From: Dryococelus australis
Taxonomy: Eukaryota > Arthropoda > Insecta > Phasmatodea > Phasmatidae
DNA length: 64,000 bases
Assembly: GCA_029891345.1 (NCBI GenBank)
Contig: CM057000.1
Coordinates: forward strand, 130,045,663-130,109,662
Reading direction: 5' to 3'
The position numbers were made by a program, and so were the translations under genes. This document shows, in pieces, positions 34,120-44,334 of this stretch. Each line of letters begins with the position of its first letter. Within the stretch, counting starts at the first letter, position 1. A model generated the notes under the pieces. It worked only from the letters and a program-made list of their open reading frames with translations, searched no databases and was not told where the DNA came from.

Positions 34120-35806
34120 TGACGCGTGCCTGGTTAGACTATTAGGCACGATGGTCGAGGATTTTGTCCGCTAGACCAAAAGTGGGGGGGTTTAGTTTAG
34201 ATAGATGGCGAAAGGCGAGGGGTGTTGGTTAGTTCTTACTTACTCGTTCTTCTTAGGTGTCGTGGTAGTGGTGGGTTTTACCCAGATGTAGCGAGCTTGA
34301 CCCACGCTGAAACGGCAATTCCACAGGTGGGTTTCATTGGTCCAGAAGTGGATGTTGTCCCAGCCGAATCTTACTTCGGTTCCGGTCAACAACCCTTTTA
34401 CCACAGGATGGCACAAGAGGTGAATGCGTAGACATGGAGATACGAATAATATAATGACTGGAGCAGTTGACACTGACTCATGCCTGAATTGGGCGGCGCG
34501 GTACTGTTTCACTTGCCTTTCCGGTGTAGATTGAGGAAGTGCACTCAACTGTCTGGCTGCAAGGAACGCTGCGTTTCGTTCCCTACGTTTTCGGCTGTGC
34601 CTATGGTCGTAAGGCATCAGTGTAGTCCAGTTTTGGCTTGCTGACCAGGCTCTGTAAAGTCTCCACTGATCCACCACGCTATGCTGGCTGATCAGAGACG
34701 GCGTGCTGTTTGGGTCACCAATGCCATCACTGGACATGCGTTCACACAGGAATGGGCGGCAGGTCCCAAGCTACGATATATCCCAGCACTAGCAATACTC
34801 CTGGATAAGGCAATAACTCAAGACTGTCGCTCCTCCCTGGGTGAAGGTGTTACTAGTGGTTGCGGCGCCTCTGTTCCTCTCTGCCGTCACTAAGGACAGT
34901 GCTGTGACAGTTGGAAAGCAACAGATGGCTGTCTAATGGGTGTGTAAAAAAATATGACAACCCCTGAAGGGTGTGCGTAGTTGAAGTTAATTATGTTATT
35001 TTCAAGGGTGTACGTAGCAACCTGTATCTAGCAGGCAAACAGACAGATACTCTAAGTAATAAAAGCTGAAAGGTAGGAAACAAAAGTATGTTTATTGAAG
35101 TCTCAATAAACATGTGACGCGTGCTACCTCCTACCAGGCAATTGAGTGCTGAAGGTTACTACACTGGCCAGATGTAGGCAACCTGGTTCTAATGGAAAAT
35201 GGGAAAGAATTATCTAAACGAGAAAATATATAATACTTCTAAACTGTTCTAATAAAGATGTCTTGAGGAGACAAAGTGAATTTAATACGTGTTCGCAAGC
35301 GTGTTCGCTGGTTGTCAGGTTAACTGATCGTCGTCTGTGAAGTAGCCGCAGGGAGCGTACTCAAAGCTGCGAAGTTCTCTGTAGGTCCCAGCACTAAGCA
35401 ATGCTCTGGGATGTCACGAGAGATGCAACAAGAATGACTCCCGAGCCCAGCAGCATCCTGACTTATAGTGGAAGCTTGTAGGCTGCCGGCGCATGCTGCA
35501 GGGAGGGCATGATTCCTTCTTCCCTGGTTTGTGTGGGAAAACTCTGGTCAGCATTTCTGCTTTGTGCCTCATCGGTAGTTCTCAGCCTTGTCAGAGGTCC
35601 AGGTAGCTTGTAGGCTCTCTACGCGGGTAAAAGGGGGGCTGGCGTGCCTGCCAGGTTGTGTATCCTTCAGGTGAAGAGAATTCGCGTACAAGTTCCTGTT
35701 GCCTGTATGGTAGGCAACATGTCTCTCACATCTGAAGCAGTGGAAGTATGTACTTTGGCGATGAGTCGTAATTATAATTGATTAGTTGTATAAGAGGCAC
35801 GTGTTA
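34120..35806 (-). repeat. Solo Gypsy-type LTR, full length (1687 bp)
   Basis: Minus-strand start TAACACGTGCC (TG changed to TA) at 35806 and end GGCACGCGTCA at 34120. It matches the + strand copies at 46542-48326 and 42669-44334 throughout. Flanking 4 bp are GTTT and ATTT, a possible decayed target duplication. The signature hairpin lies at 35168-35186. No internal retroelement genes are present, so it arose by LTR-LTR recombination. Its right edge is 72 bp from exon 6. Confidence 0.8.
34240..34737 (-). CDS. Conserved LTR-embedded reading frame (hypothetical)
   Basis: 165 open codons inside the solo LTR, downstream of its polyadenylation signal region. It includes KRRERNAAFLAARQLSALP, RHESVSTAPV and EVRFGWDNIHFWTNET. 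The same peptide blocks appear in the + copy at 47855-48200 (KRREQNASFIATIQLSSLP, RHESVSTAPV, DVRFGWDNINFWTSET, with a frame change) and weakly at 44090-44160 (EVRLGWDVVIWTKEARLWN). I do not recognise the family. It could be a gag N-terminus, a nucleic-acid-binding peptide (it is basic), or conserved only as DNA. Confidence 0.4.
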   Translation of the reverse strand: MSSDGIGDPNSTPSLISQHSVVDQWRLYRAWSASQNWTTLMPYDHRHSRKRRERNAAFLAARQLSALPQSTPERQVKQYRAAQFRHESVSTAPVIILFVSPCLRIHLLCHPVVKGLLTGTEVRFGWDNIHFWTNETHLWNCRFSVGQARYIWVKPTTTTTPKKNE

Positions 35807-35878
35807 ATTTATTCAATGTTATGTACATTGCCAACAATTGGGTGAATATATTTCCTGCGGATTGGTTGTGTTTTATAG

Positions 35879-36022
35879 AAATCACCCACGACCTGCCATC
35901 AGTAAAGTGCTGCTCATCTTGAACTTCTACTCGCATTTTGCTCTGGACCAGTTCATGGTAGACGAGTATGACACTGATGTCATGTTGGAGTATGAAGATT
36001 CTGAAAGATATCAGCATTTCAA
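35879..36022 (+). CDS. ZRSR2: ZRSR2-like coding exon 6 (zinc-finger His and start of UHM)
   Basis: The acceptor TTTTATAG ends at 35878 and the donor GTGAGT starts at 36023. One base completes the Arg codon, then 47 codons and two bases follow. The peptide opens NHPRP (the His is the fourth zinc ligand), then the ISKVLLILNFYSHF helix, and DEYDTDVMLEYEDSERYQHF, matching the DDYDPDASLEYSEEETYQQF block of ZRSR2. The end of a minus-strand solo LTR lies only 72 bp upstream, so the branch point and pyrimidine tract must sit in that short spacer. Confidence 0.95.
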
Positions 36023-37173
36023 GTGAGTATCAGAATATGACTGAAACTAGAATGTCTTTAATTCTTTTTTAATGTCAGACTGTCAGATATTCAGATTTTA
36101 TATTATGAGCAGAGGTCTGGAAAATTAGCATTTTGAAATGTGTATTTTAGCATTTTAAAAATGAAATTTAGAATTTTGTAGCATTTTCAAATTGAAAACT
36201 AGCATCTTAACAGCATTTAGGAAAAAAAATTGGCTTTTTTCTATAAAAAAAAAACTGGTATGTTAAAATCATACATCAAAAATACGTCTTATGTTTTAAC
36301 CAATCCCACTAGATAGTAACTTGATTTTTAATAAAATAGTGATTTATAAGCATTTCTAGTAAATTAGATCTATTATTTAGAGGAGTAAAAGATAATTAAA
36401 ACCATAAGTTTTCTTTTCGAAATTATATTGGCTGGGAGCTTTACATACACAACATGAAATTGCGCCACTGCCTACATGTCTACATGCCGAAGATGTTCCT
36501 TAATTACACAAAATAAAATCACACCATTTGGTACTTGTCTACATGCCGAGGATGTTCCTACATGACACTTTACTCTATGACTTTGAACCATTTCTTAAGA
36601 ATATTGTACCTTATTTCATTTTGCTATGCACACGTTCATTATGAACACATTTTTCATTGTAGTATTAACAAAATATTCTGCCGCCGATCACATTAAAATA
36701 TACGTGTCACAGGATGTATGTGGAAGGCTGTATATGCGTGCCATTAATGCAAACAATATAGTGTTGTGGTACTCAAAAGCAACACTGAGAGCACTAGTGT
36801 CGTAGCTATTTGGCAAACCATTTTGGGTTGAGTGCTGCATGCATGTCTCATATCTTTGATGCCAGGAAAAAATTGTTTACACTATGTTTTCCGTCAATAC
36901 AAACACCGTCCGCAAGTATGTTTATTTGAAAAATAAATCAATCTTTTATTTATGTTGAAAACTATCGCAGTAAATTGCATTTGTGAAGAATTTATTGTAT
37001 TTATAGAAGTTTGTCTCATTTATTTCCAAATCATAAAAATTTAGCATTTTATCATGAATGGTGTAATTTTTTCACATTGTATCGTGTTTATTTTGCATTT
37101 GCGAAATTTCCGGGACTCTACTTATGAGCACTTGGTGATTGTGGTTTTAAGGCATGAACATAAAATTATATCA
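36023..37173. other. Intron 6 start, A+T-rich with short motif repeats
   Basis: TAGCATTTT-like motifs recur at about 36125, 36151, 36180 and 37041, and GTCTACATGCCGARGATGTTCCT occurs twice (36478 and 36537, 59 bp apart). No gene recognised. Confidence 0.4.
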
Positions 37174-37705
37174 CCGTATTTCGGTGTGTACAGGCATTAC
37201 ATTTTTGCAAAAAAAAAGTATGGAAAGTGGGGTGCAGCATATTTAAGAGAAATTGGTATTAAAAAAATATAATATTTTACCCCTAAAACATGTTTAGAAA
37301 TTTGTCAACATACAGTACAGTTTAATATTTTAACTTAATTTCTAAAGAAATAAAAAAAAAAGAACAAATTAATTCCCTATCACTTATGTTTAAACGCTTA
37401 TGGACCTCCCAGTGTTAGCCCAGCTGGCTGAGCTTTTTTCCCGGTTAGCCTCTGCACTAGCACAATGAGGCCCCGCAGTATGTACAGATGTATAAAAATT
37501 GAGTGCTGTACTTGAAATATTAATTTCAATTATCCCTAATTTTTCATTGAAAACTTCTTGTGCGGCCTATACACAGATGCGGCCTATATACAAATGTGAG
37601 CTATACACAGATGTGGCCTATACACAGATGTGGCCTATACACAGATGTGGCCTATATACAAATGTGGCCTCTACACAGATGTGTTCTATATACACCAAAA
37701 TACGG
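37174..37705. mobile_element. 532-bp TIR element (pogo-like ends) with inner 17-bp array
   Basis: Left end CCGTATTTCGGTGTGTA and the complement of the right end CCGTATTTTGGTGTATA form an inverted pair differing at three positions. Such ends are typical of pogo/Tigger-like MITEs. The element has no transposase and carries a 17-bp tandem array next to its right end. Target duplication could not be read. Confidence 0.65.
37561..37690 (+). repeat. 17-bp tandem repeat, about eight units
   Basis: Units of the form GTGGCCTATACACAGAT, with variants (GCGGCCTATATACAAAT, GTGAGCTATACACAGAT). It lies inside the TIR element and merges with its right terminus. The reading frames through it are repeat artefacts. 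Confidence 0.9.
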
Positions 37706-37724
37706 TATAGGGGTTATGAACTTT

Positions 37725-38097
37725 CTTGAACCTGAAGAAAATAAAAATGATTTCATAAGAGATCATTCTTAACGAAAGTTTAGTAAGTTATTAATTGTGA
37801 CAAATTTGTTGCACAAGCAAACAAAAAAACTGAGGATATGGAGGATTTACCACGAGTTTATTGACTATATTTAGATATCAATTTTATGTAGTTATTTTTG
37901 TTAAACAGGATGATTTACAAACAAAAATTTATTTTGCTGGTGCACTAAATGAACATTCGTTAAATATCCGAATATTCATCAAAATCAATGATATTCATTT
38001 AGTTACAACTTGGCAATCAAATTTCTTACTGAAATTAAAATGAAAGTTGTCATTTTTCATTTTCATTAGGGTATACCAAATGTTTGCACAACCTTAT
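37725..38097 (+). repeat. hAT-type MITE, copy 2, left end missing
   Basis: Similar throughout to 62810-63219: TTATGAACTTTC, TTTTATGTAGTTAT, TGAAAGTTGTCATTTTTCATTTTCATT, and the terminus TTTGCACAACCTTA. Its left end is cut by or lost at the adjacent TIR element. Confidence 0.65.
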
Positions 38098-39000
38098 TAA
38101 ATTATTTAGCAGACAACTGTACGTATTTAATACCAGTGGTGTTATTCCAAAGTTTTCACACACGGGAATCTTGCTAAATTATACTGTTTGTCAGCAGTTT
38201 TTTTTCAGAGATCTCCCATTTCCCTCACTCTACATTATGTTGGCAAAATGCAGAGGAAGAGTAATATTAACAAAAAAAGGCAAATATTTATAACAAATTT
38301 TTAATATTGTCACTGTTTATTTAATTAAATTATGGAAATAAGTGGCACACTCTCTCTCCCTCATATATATATAAACAGACCATATACTGTGGTTGGAGAA
38401 GATGTATATTTAAAATAATTGTTGTGGACTCTAGTTATAAAAGACTTCAGTTCTGATCCTGCTCATTCTAGTATGTATATTTCAATAAGCTACTGTTCCT
38501 CGCCTCCTTTTGTGGTGAATTTCGTTGTACATTTCTTTACATTCTTTCTTTAGAGATCAATTGCTGTACCTCAAATTCATCATCATCAAATAGTATGGCC
38601 TTCACTCTCATGTCCCTCATATTCTTTGTAGGGATGTAACAATTCCACTTTTCCTCGATTCTCTATCTCAATGCCAATACCACTCTCGATTCTCTATTCC
38701 AAAACTCGTGATTCCTTTAGTTGCATACACTTACTATACGGAACTAATTAATATATAGGAGGGTGTGAAATTTAATTATTTAAACTAGGCCTACACTAGT
38801 AGTAGGCCTACTACTAGTGTTACTGAATGTTGATGCATTTAGGATTTAACCTTCAGTTGCTTGTATAGTATGTATTTAGAGATAACATTATCATGCCGGG
38901 TACAGAGTCCATTGGACATGATTAGGTATTACGCAGTGCTATTATCTTTGCGTTATGCTTTCTGTTGTTTATTGTTATCTATGGTTACCATGTTATCAGT
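38098..39000. other. Intron 6, A+T-rich, with a long palindrome
   Basis: No gene recognised. It contains a TATATATATA tract (38364-38375), an imperfect direct repeat with CGATTCTCTAT near 38657 and 38691, and the palindrome listed separately. Confidence 0.4.
38793..38820. repeat. Perfect 28-bp palindrome
   Basis: ACACTAGTAGTAGG followed directly by its exact complement CCTACTACTAGTGT, with no spacer. The first 14 bases are also partly self-repeating (CTAGTAGTA). Confidence 0.95.
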
Positions 39001-39008
39001 TCCGCATG

Positions 39009-39273
39009 TATATAAAGGTTGTAACCTGTTCGTGTAGTTCATTTCGCTCCATGTCATTAGAGAAGACACATTGTTATGATGCCTCGTCAGACTCGTGTGT
39101 CTAGGTATTATCCTAAGAAGGTATACCGTAATATTTTGTCTTTCAGTAAGGATGTCAATAAGGACGATATGTCCTGGACTGTTGAGGTGGTTGTAGAAGA
39201 GAGTTGTAGTGTTATATTTTGTTTATCGTTCATTTTTTTCCTCACAGGAGATATTTTTGATTGTACTTACTAG
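39009..39273 (+). promoter_or_regulatory. TATA-box-like site and short ORF
   Basis: TATATAAAGG at 39009-39018 is followed 58 bp later by ATG ATG CCT (39076) and a 65-codon frame. A donor-like AAG/GTATAC occurs at 39118-39125. It may be the start of a decayed LTR element or an orphan promoter; no family recognised. Confidence 0.3.
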
Positions 39274-40172
39274 CCCAACTCTTAGTTTAGTCTAGCTTCC
39301 ACCATAGCTTCCAAAACTCATAACCACATACTGTTGTGTATCATTTCCACATCCATGAGTATAGTGAACAGATCTGCCCTATGGATCTTCCTTCTCCTAA
39401 GCCATTTTGCCCATCTCACCATGTTCTTGTATACCCTTTTTTATCTTTTATTTCCGTACTCTTCTTATACACTTCGGCACAGTGGCACAGCAGTGTAATT
39501 CACCAATAGTTTTCAGGTCTGACACTGGGTCGGTTGATAGGCATGGTGGATTTACTGGTGGTGTTACAACTGCTGCTGCAAGAACTGCTGGCGGTTGTTC
39601 TTGGCAGGTTGGGATAGTGGCGTCTGAAGGCTGCTACCACCTGGTGCGGTGTCCCAGGAACCTTCCAGGGAGGCTGAAACAGAGAGGGGGAAGGAGCCGG
39701 GAGGGTGAAATGCAGCCGACTTGCAGGCGGCTTTTGCTCCTTCCCGGGGTGACACTTGGCAAAGTGCCTTACTGGGCTGGGTGCACCTCCAGGTAGACTG
39801 GTAGACAGAGGTAGCCTTACTCTCCTTAATGTCCTTCCCACTTCTCTTTGCGAAGGGCATCCGGTCCTAGAACTGTACCTCGTGAGATATGAGCATGTGA
39901 TGTGCTGTCCCTATCTAAGAGTTTTCTGCCATCTAGGCACACTGAACTGGCACGATTATAAACTTATTCCCCAACCTGCAAACACAAACGGTGCAGTGAT
40001 TGCAGAACAGGTTTCCTCGGAGGCATCCCAATGGCTTTGATGAGTGAGCCTCTAGAATGGACAAGTCCGACCCAGAATCAACGTAACACTCCCTCCGGCA
40101 ACGCAAATGGTGCGGTGGATGGGTACAAGTTAGCTTAGCAACTTATCCTCTCTAGAAGGGGTATGACTATTC
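39274..40172. other. Intron 6, unassigned repeat-like sequence
   Basis: G+C rises near 39500. CTTTGCGAAGGGCATCCGG (39845-39863) resembles a phrase found in many animal non-LTR elements, but no RT was seen. The segment 40140-40220 resembles the GGCTCTACC/hairpin part of minus-strand LTRs. Confidence 0.3.
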
Positions 40173-40934
40173 ATGGCTCTACCGTTTGGTACACGTGGTG
40201 CACCAAATGGGTGGCCGTTGAGCTCCGGCGATAGTGCTCTACCCAAAGAACCTGCCACGCAGGAAAACCCGCCAGCTGGGATGTCGAGCTGCCAAGCTGG
40301 AAGTGCTCCGCCTCAACCACCTGCCACACAGGTAGACCCACTTATCGGGATGTCGAGCTACCACACTGGAAGTGCTCTGCCTCAAGAACCTGCCATGCAG
40401 GATCTCCCGCCAGCTAGGACGCCGAGCTCGGACAAGAGTACTCCGTCCCAGCCTCCTGTTACACAGGAAACTCTGCTACCCAGGGCGTCGAGCTGCAACA
40501 GACGTGCTCCTTCCCCAGGTTCTGAGATGCAGGAATACCCGCAGACCCGGATGTTGAGCTGCCACAGTGGAAGTGCTCCGCCCCGCCATCTTGCTATGCG
40601 AGAAGCTGCACCCGTCGAGACCATCAATGCCATTCATGACCCCTCAACAGGCACATCACCTGCCGTGGAGGCTGACGTAAACTTCCCCTCCACTGCCTCG
40701 CCCCAGGACCTGGCTACCGAGACCGTTGATGCCGCCCACGACCTGGAACCACAACAAGCTGTGCTGTTTGCAGTTGGGGTGGAGACCTTTCTCCCCCGCA
40801 CTGCCCTGTCAGAGAAACATCCTGCGCTATGGGTAGGAACCCATACAGTCGGGGTGGAAGGGCTTCCCTTCCCCGCACTACCTCAATGTCCCTTGAACGA
40901 GTGCCCTCTCACTTTGTTGTGGCAGAAGCCATGA
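40173..40934 (+). CDS. Hypothetical Pro/Ser/Gln-rich repeat ORF (253 codons)
   Basis: An open frame with no family match. From about residue 20 to 150 it is built of six units of about 24 residues: SALPKEPATQENPPAGMSSC, SAPPQPPATQVDPLIGMSSY, SALPQEPAMQDLPPARTPSS, then three more diverged units. The rest is Pro/Ala-rich with repeated AVGVETFLP / TVGVEGLPFP. G+C and composition differ from the intron around it, like the retroelement tails at 30.6-31.7 kb and 48.4-48.7 kb. It is probably the Pro-rich tail of a retroelement (a possible LTR start TGACGCCTG follows at 40952). A host exon is unlikely because it lies inside intron 6 without matching splice evidence. Confidence 0.4.
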   Translation: MALPFGTRGAPNGWPLSSGDSALPKEPATQENPPAGMSSCQAGSAPPQPPATQVDPLIGMSSYHTGSALPQEPAMQDLPPARTPSSDKSTPSQPPVTQETLLPRASSCNRRAPSPGSEMQEYPQTRMLSCHSGSAPPRHLAMREAAPVETINAIHDPSTGTSPAVEADVNFPSTASPQDLATETVDAAHDLEPQQAVLFAVGVETFLPRTALSEKHPALWVGTHTVGVEGLPFPALPQCPLNECPLTLLWQKP

Positions 40935-40951
40935 CATCCCAGGCTGCTGCA

Positions 40952-42668
40952 TGACGCCTGATACCCCCATGCACCGCCAAGGCCGTCCACACACCTGGCC
41001 GGTATAGGGAATCGCCATGGAGACCTAAAACCAGTTACATGTAGCCGTTCCTTCAGCATGCTACCCTTCATCCCAAGGTCAGTGATAATGAGGGGGAAGA
41101 CGAAGATCGCCAATAATGCGCACACTTTAAAAACTGTGTAGTAGTCGTAAACCACTACTATGTGCACACGACAAAAGTACTCATTGTAGTCCGGTCACGT
41201 GCACTGCATTTAATTTAGCCGAAAGCCAAAAGACAGTGACGTAAGCAGAACAATCACATTTAGGCTAAATTCAAAGAAGCAATGAGGTAAATGAGCAAGT
41301 AATTAATCACTCGGCTACGTGATAATTCACTTTTTATTTATAACCGTAAAAAGGTGTACAACAGTAACTTTTGAACAGATATTTTACACATCATGGTTAA
41401 AGTGTTTCAGTGGCCAACAACCTACGTAAAAAGTAGCATTACGAACAGACACTCACCCCAGTTTGCATGTTAGGTGAAGACAGACACTTCCATCGTTTAC
41501 ATGTTAGAATTATCCGTCGTTCACAGGACTCTTAGCTAATTTTAGAATTTTTAATAATGATTTGATGTGTAGGTACACATTAAAAATTGCTCATAATTTT
41601 TTTTTAAGTGTATATGTGAAGATCACCTGCAAGAAAGAATGCGGTTTTGTAGGAGGGTTTTGTATATTACGCTTCATATGCGTACATTTTTATCAGTGCT
41701 TTTGTTTGCAATATCTTGTGCACCTCGTCAAATTCACAGTCTGAGCATTAAAACTCTTTTAATTTGACACAAGATATTTTAACTTCCATGTTTTTGTTTA
41801 TGAGAGTATATATAGGTTACCTGTGACCAATGTGCACATAACTTGCCACGTTGTTCATACATGTATTGTACTCTTTGTATTCGTTTAGCCGGTTAACCCA
41901 GGTGTTGAAGTGCCTGTGGTTAATCACTTCGTAAATTCTCACTCGTAACTATTTAGCTTGCTGCAATACACAAAGGTTCCCTGGAAAGATTTTCCTTTTT
42001 CTTTCTTATATCACTGCAGCAAGCACCAGGATAGTAGTGGCGTTGCCCCACCTTCTGCGAGTAAGGCTTGTGCATATTATAAATATTCTTACGTTCGTTT
42101 CCCTTGTTTTGTCGTGGCATTCTTTTATTAATAATTTTTCTTTCAGGGTTTATGTACGATTTACTTGTAACATCCACCAATGCTATGCTGGTTCTTGTGA
42201 ATGGCACGCATTATGAAAAGTAGGCCGGTGGGGACACCCGACACACGTGGCTTCCTAAACCAATAATCTTTACACACGGGGAAATACACTTTCTTGCTGT
42301 ATCAGCAAAGCCCAACAACCAAGACGAGGGTCAGAGAAGGACGCCCGCCCGCCTCCTGCACGAGAGAGAGAGAGAAAGCTTCAAGGTCGCCAGCCGGCCA
42401 TCACCACCTCACGTCTCCACGTTTTGCCTCGCGCCGGCTGGTCGTCCTGAGCGCACAGAACATGCGCCGCTACAGCGATCGAACCCCCTACATTAAGGGT
42501 CCCGCCTACCTTTACGAAAAAAAAAATTTTTGGCTGCCTACCTCAGCACATCTTATTACATCTCCTCGACCTTCTAGAGACTGTCTAGACCCTCCAGAGA
42601 GGGTGCCTATGCCTTTCTCCACCACCTTTTTCGCGATGAATCTTCATTGCAATGGAGGAGGGGCGAAT
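40952..42668. other. Intron 6, unassigned
   Basis: TGACGCCTGATACCC at 40952 may be an LTR start. From 41170 to 42230 the sequence is A+T-rich without structure; 42290-42660 is richer in G+C and resembles retroelement untranslated sequence. No gene supported. Confidence 0.3.
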
Positions 42669-44334
42669 TGACGCATGTCGCTTCTACACCTATTATAATA
42701 CGACTCCGACTCATTGCTTAGGAGTGCTGCTTCCGTTCTTGCAACAGGAACTTCTGTGTTTTTCCTTCTCGCCTGGAAGGCACGCATCCCGGCAGGCATG
42801 CTGCCCCTGACCCTCACCGCGCTTGATGCCTACAAACTGCTTAGACCTCGGGCACGGCCGAGCGGACCCGATGAGGCATGAAGCCAGAACCGTTGAAGAA
42901 ATAATTCTCACGCCACCCAGAGCCAGAGGACGTCTCACACCTCCCCCGCACCCCACGCCGGCAGCCTATAAACTTCCACTTTATAAGTCCGGACACTGCC
43001 GGCCTCGGGAGTCATTCTTTTGCATCTCTTGCACTGCCCGCAGCACTCTTATTGCTCGGGAACTCTAGAGAAGTTTGAAACTTACAAGTATGCCTTCCCG
43101 GCAACCGATGACGTACACCAACGACCAGTCAACCCGGCGACATACCAACACGAACTTTCATCTTTTAACTTCCTTTGTCTCCTCTAGACACCTTTAATTA
43201 GTAGTTTAACTGTAAATATTATTTTCCGTCCAGAATTAGCTTTTCCCGTTTATTTAGAACCAGGTCACCTACACCTAGAACCAAGCAGTTACCTACAGCT
43301 ATCCTCGACTTGGTAGGAGGTTGCACAGGTCACATGTTTATTGAACTTTCAATAAACACATTTTGCTTTCTACTTTGCTACTTTTATTTCCAGGGTATAT
43401 ATCTATATTCACAGTTGGAGATAGATTACGCTGTGCACTGCTAACGGAATCCGGGAAGTTATTAAACCGAACTAAGACATACCCATTAGACTGCTACCTG
43501 TTTGTTCCCATCAAACACACAGCACTGTTAGTGCTCGTGGGGAAGAAACTGTAATGCCCCAACCACTAGTAACACCTTCACACCAGGAGAGACAACACAC
43601 TCGGGTTGCTTTGCACCACTTGCATTATTAGTGCGCAGTGACGGTGACCTGCAGTGCTGCCGAGTATTCTGGGTAGACGCACAATTAGTAGAGGCTTGGC
43701 ACGACTCCGGCTCAACGTCCCTGATCAGTCCGCCTACGGTGGGGGATCAGTGGGGACTCTTGTCGAGCCGGCCGACAAGTCACTATTGGGGTACAGTGTT
43801 AGTATTTCCATTTCAGTGCATTGCGTGATTTATAGAACTGTTACCCTATGCCTCATGAGAGAAGTAGTGGTAGGAGACACAGAGAGCAACACCTGGCTCA
43901 CCCTGCTGCCTGACCGAGGATAGTATCACCCTATCCTACGCAGGATAGACAGGCGGAACGGGTTTGTGCCGCTGAACTCAGACGTCAAGCAGTCACGCCT
44001 CTACCAGTAATATAAATTTGAGTTTCCACCGTGTGTTCATACCAGCTACGAGTATCACCCTGTTGTCTACGGCTTCTTAATCGTAGTGGAAGTTCGCCTA
44101 GGTTGGGACGTGGTCATTTGGACGAAAGAAGCACGACTTTGGAACATTCATGCAGGCATTCACCCTGCTTAAGACTAACCTTACTTCAGCTACCTAACTA
44201 GAGGTGAGAGAGTATCAGAACTAGCTAACACTCCTCTCCTCATCCCCGCTACCTAAGTCACTTTTGGTTTAGCAAGTAAAATCTGTAACTACCGTGTCCA
44301 GTCAGTCTAATCAGACACTCGTCAACTTTTTGTG
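42669..44334 (+). repeat. Gypsy-type LTR, full length (1666 bp)
   Basis: Start TGACGCATGTCGC, end CAGACACTCGTCA. TATA box CTTTATAAGTCC at 42979, signature hairpin near 43260, and AATAAA at 43351 (372 bp after the TATA). Colinear with 46542-48326. There is no matching flanking duplication, but the sequence just after the end (ACTTTTTGTGTCTACGA) resembles that after the 46.5-48.3 kb copy, suggesting both were followed by retroelement internal sequence. Confidence 0.75.
42979..42990 (+). promoter_or_regulatory. LTR TATA box
   Basis: CTTTATAAGTCC followed by GACACTGCCGG and GGGAGTCATTCTT. The same arrangement is seen in the LTRs at 46925 and 58582. Confidence 0.6.

Noticed and set aside
37499-37772. 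Two overlapping ORFs with repeated RCGLYT/YTQMWPI peptides
   Set aside because: The 17-bp tandem array generates open frames in several phases; no evidence of coding.
39407-39860. Overlapping ORFs on both strands (98-129 codons)
   Set aside because: G+C-rich repeat-like DNA; no domain, no start context and no conserved family recognised.
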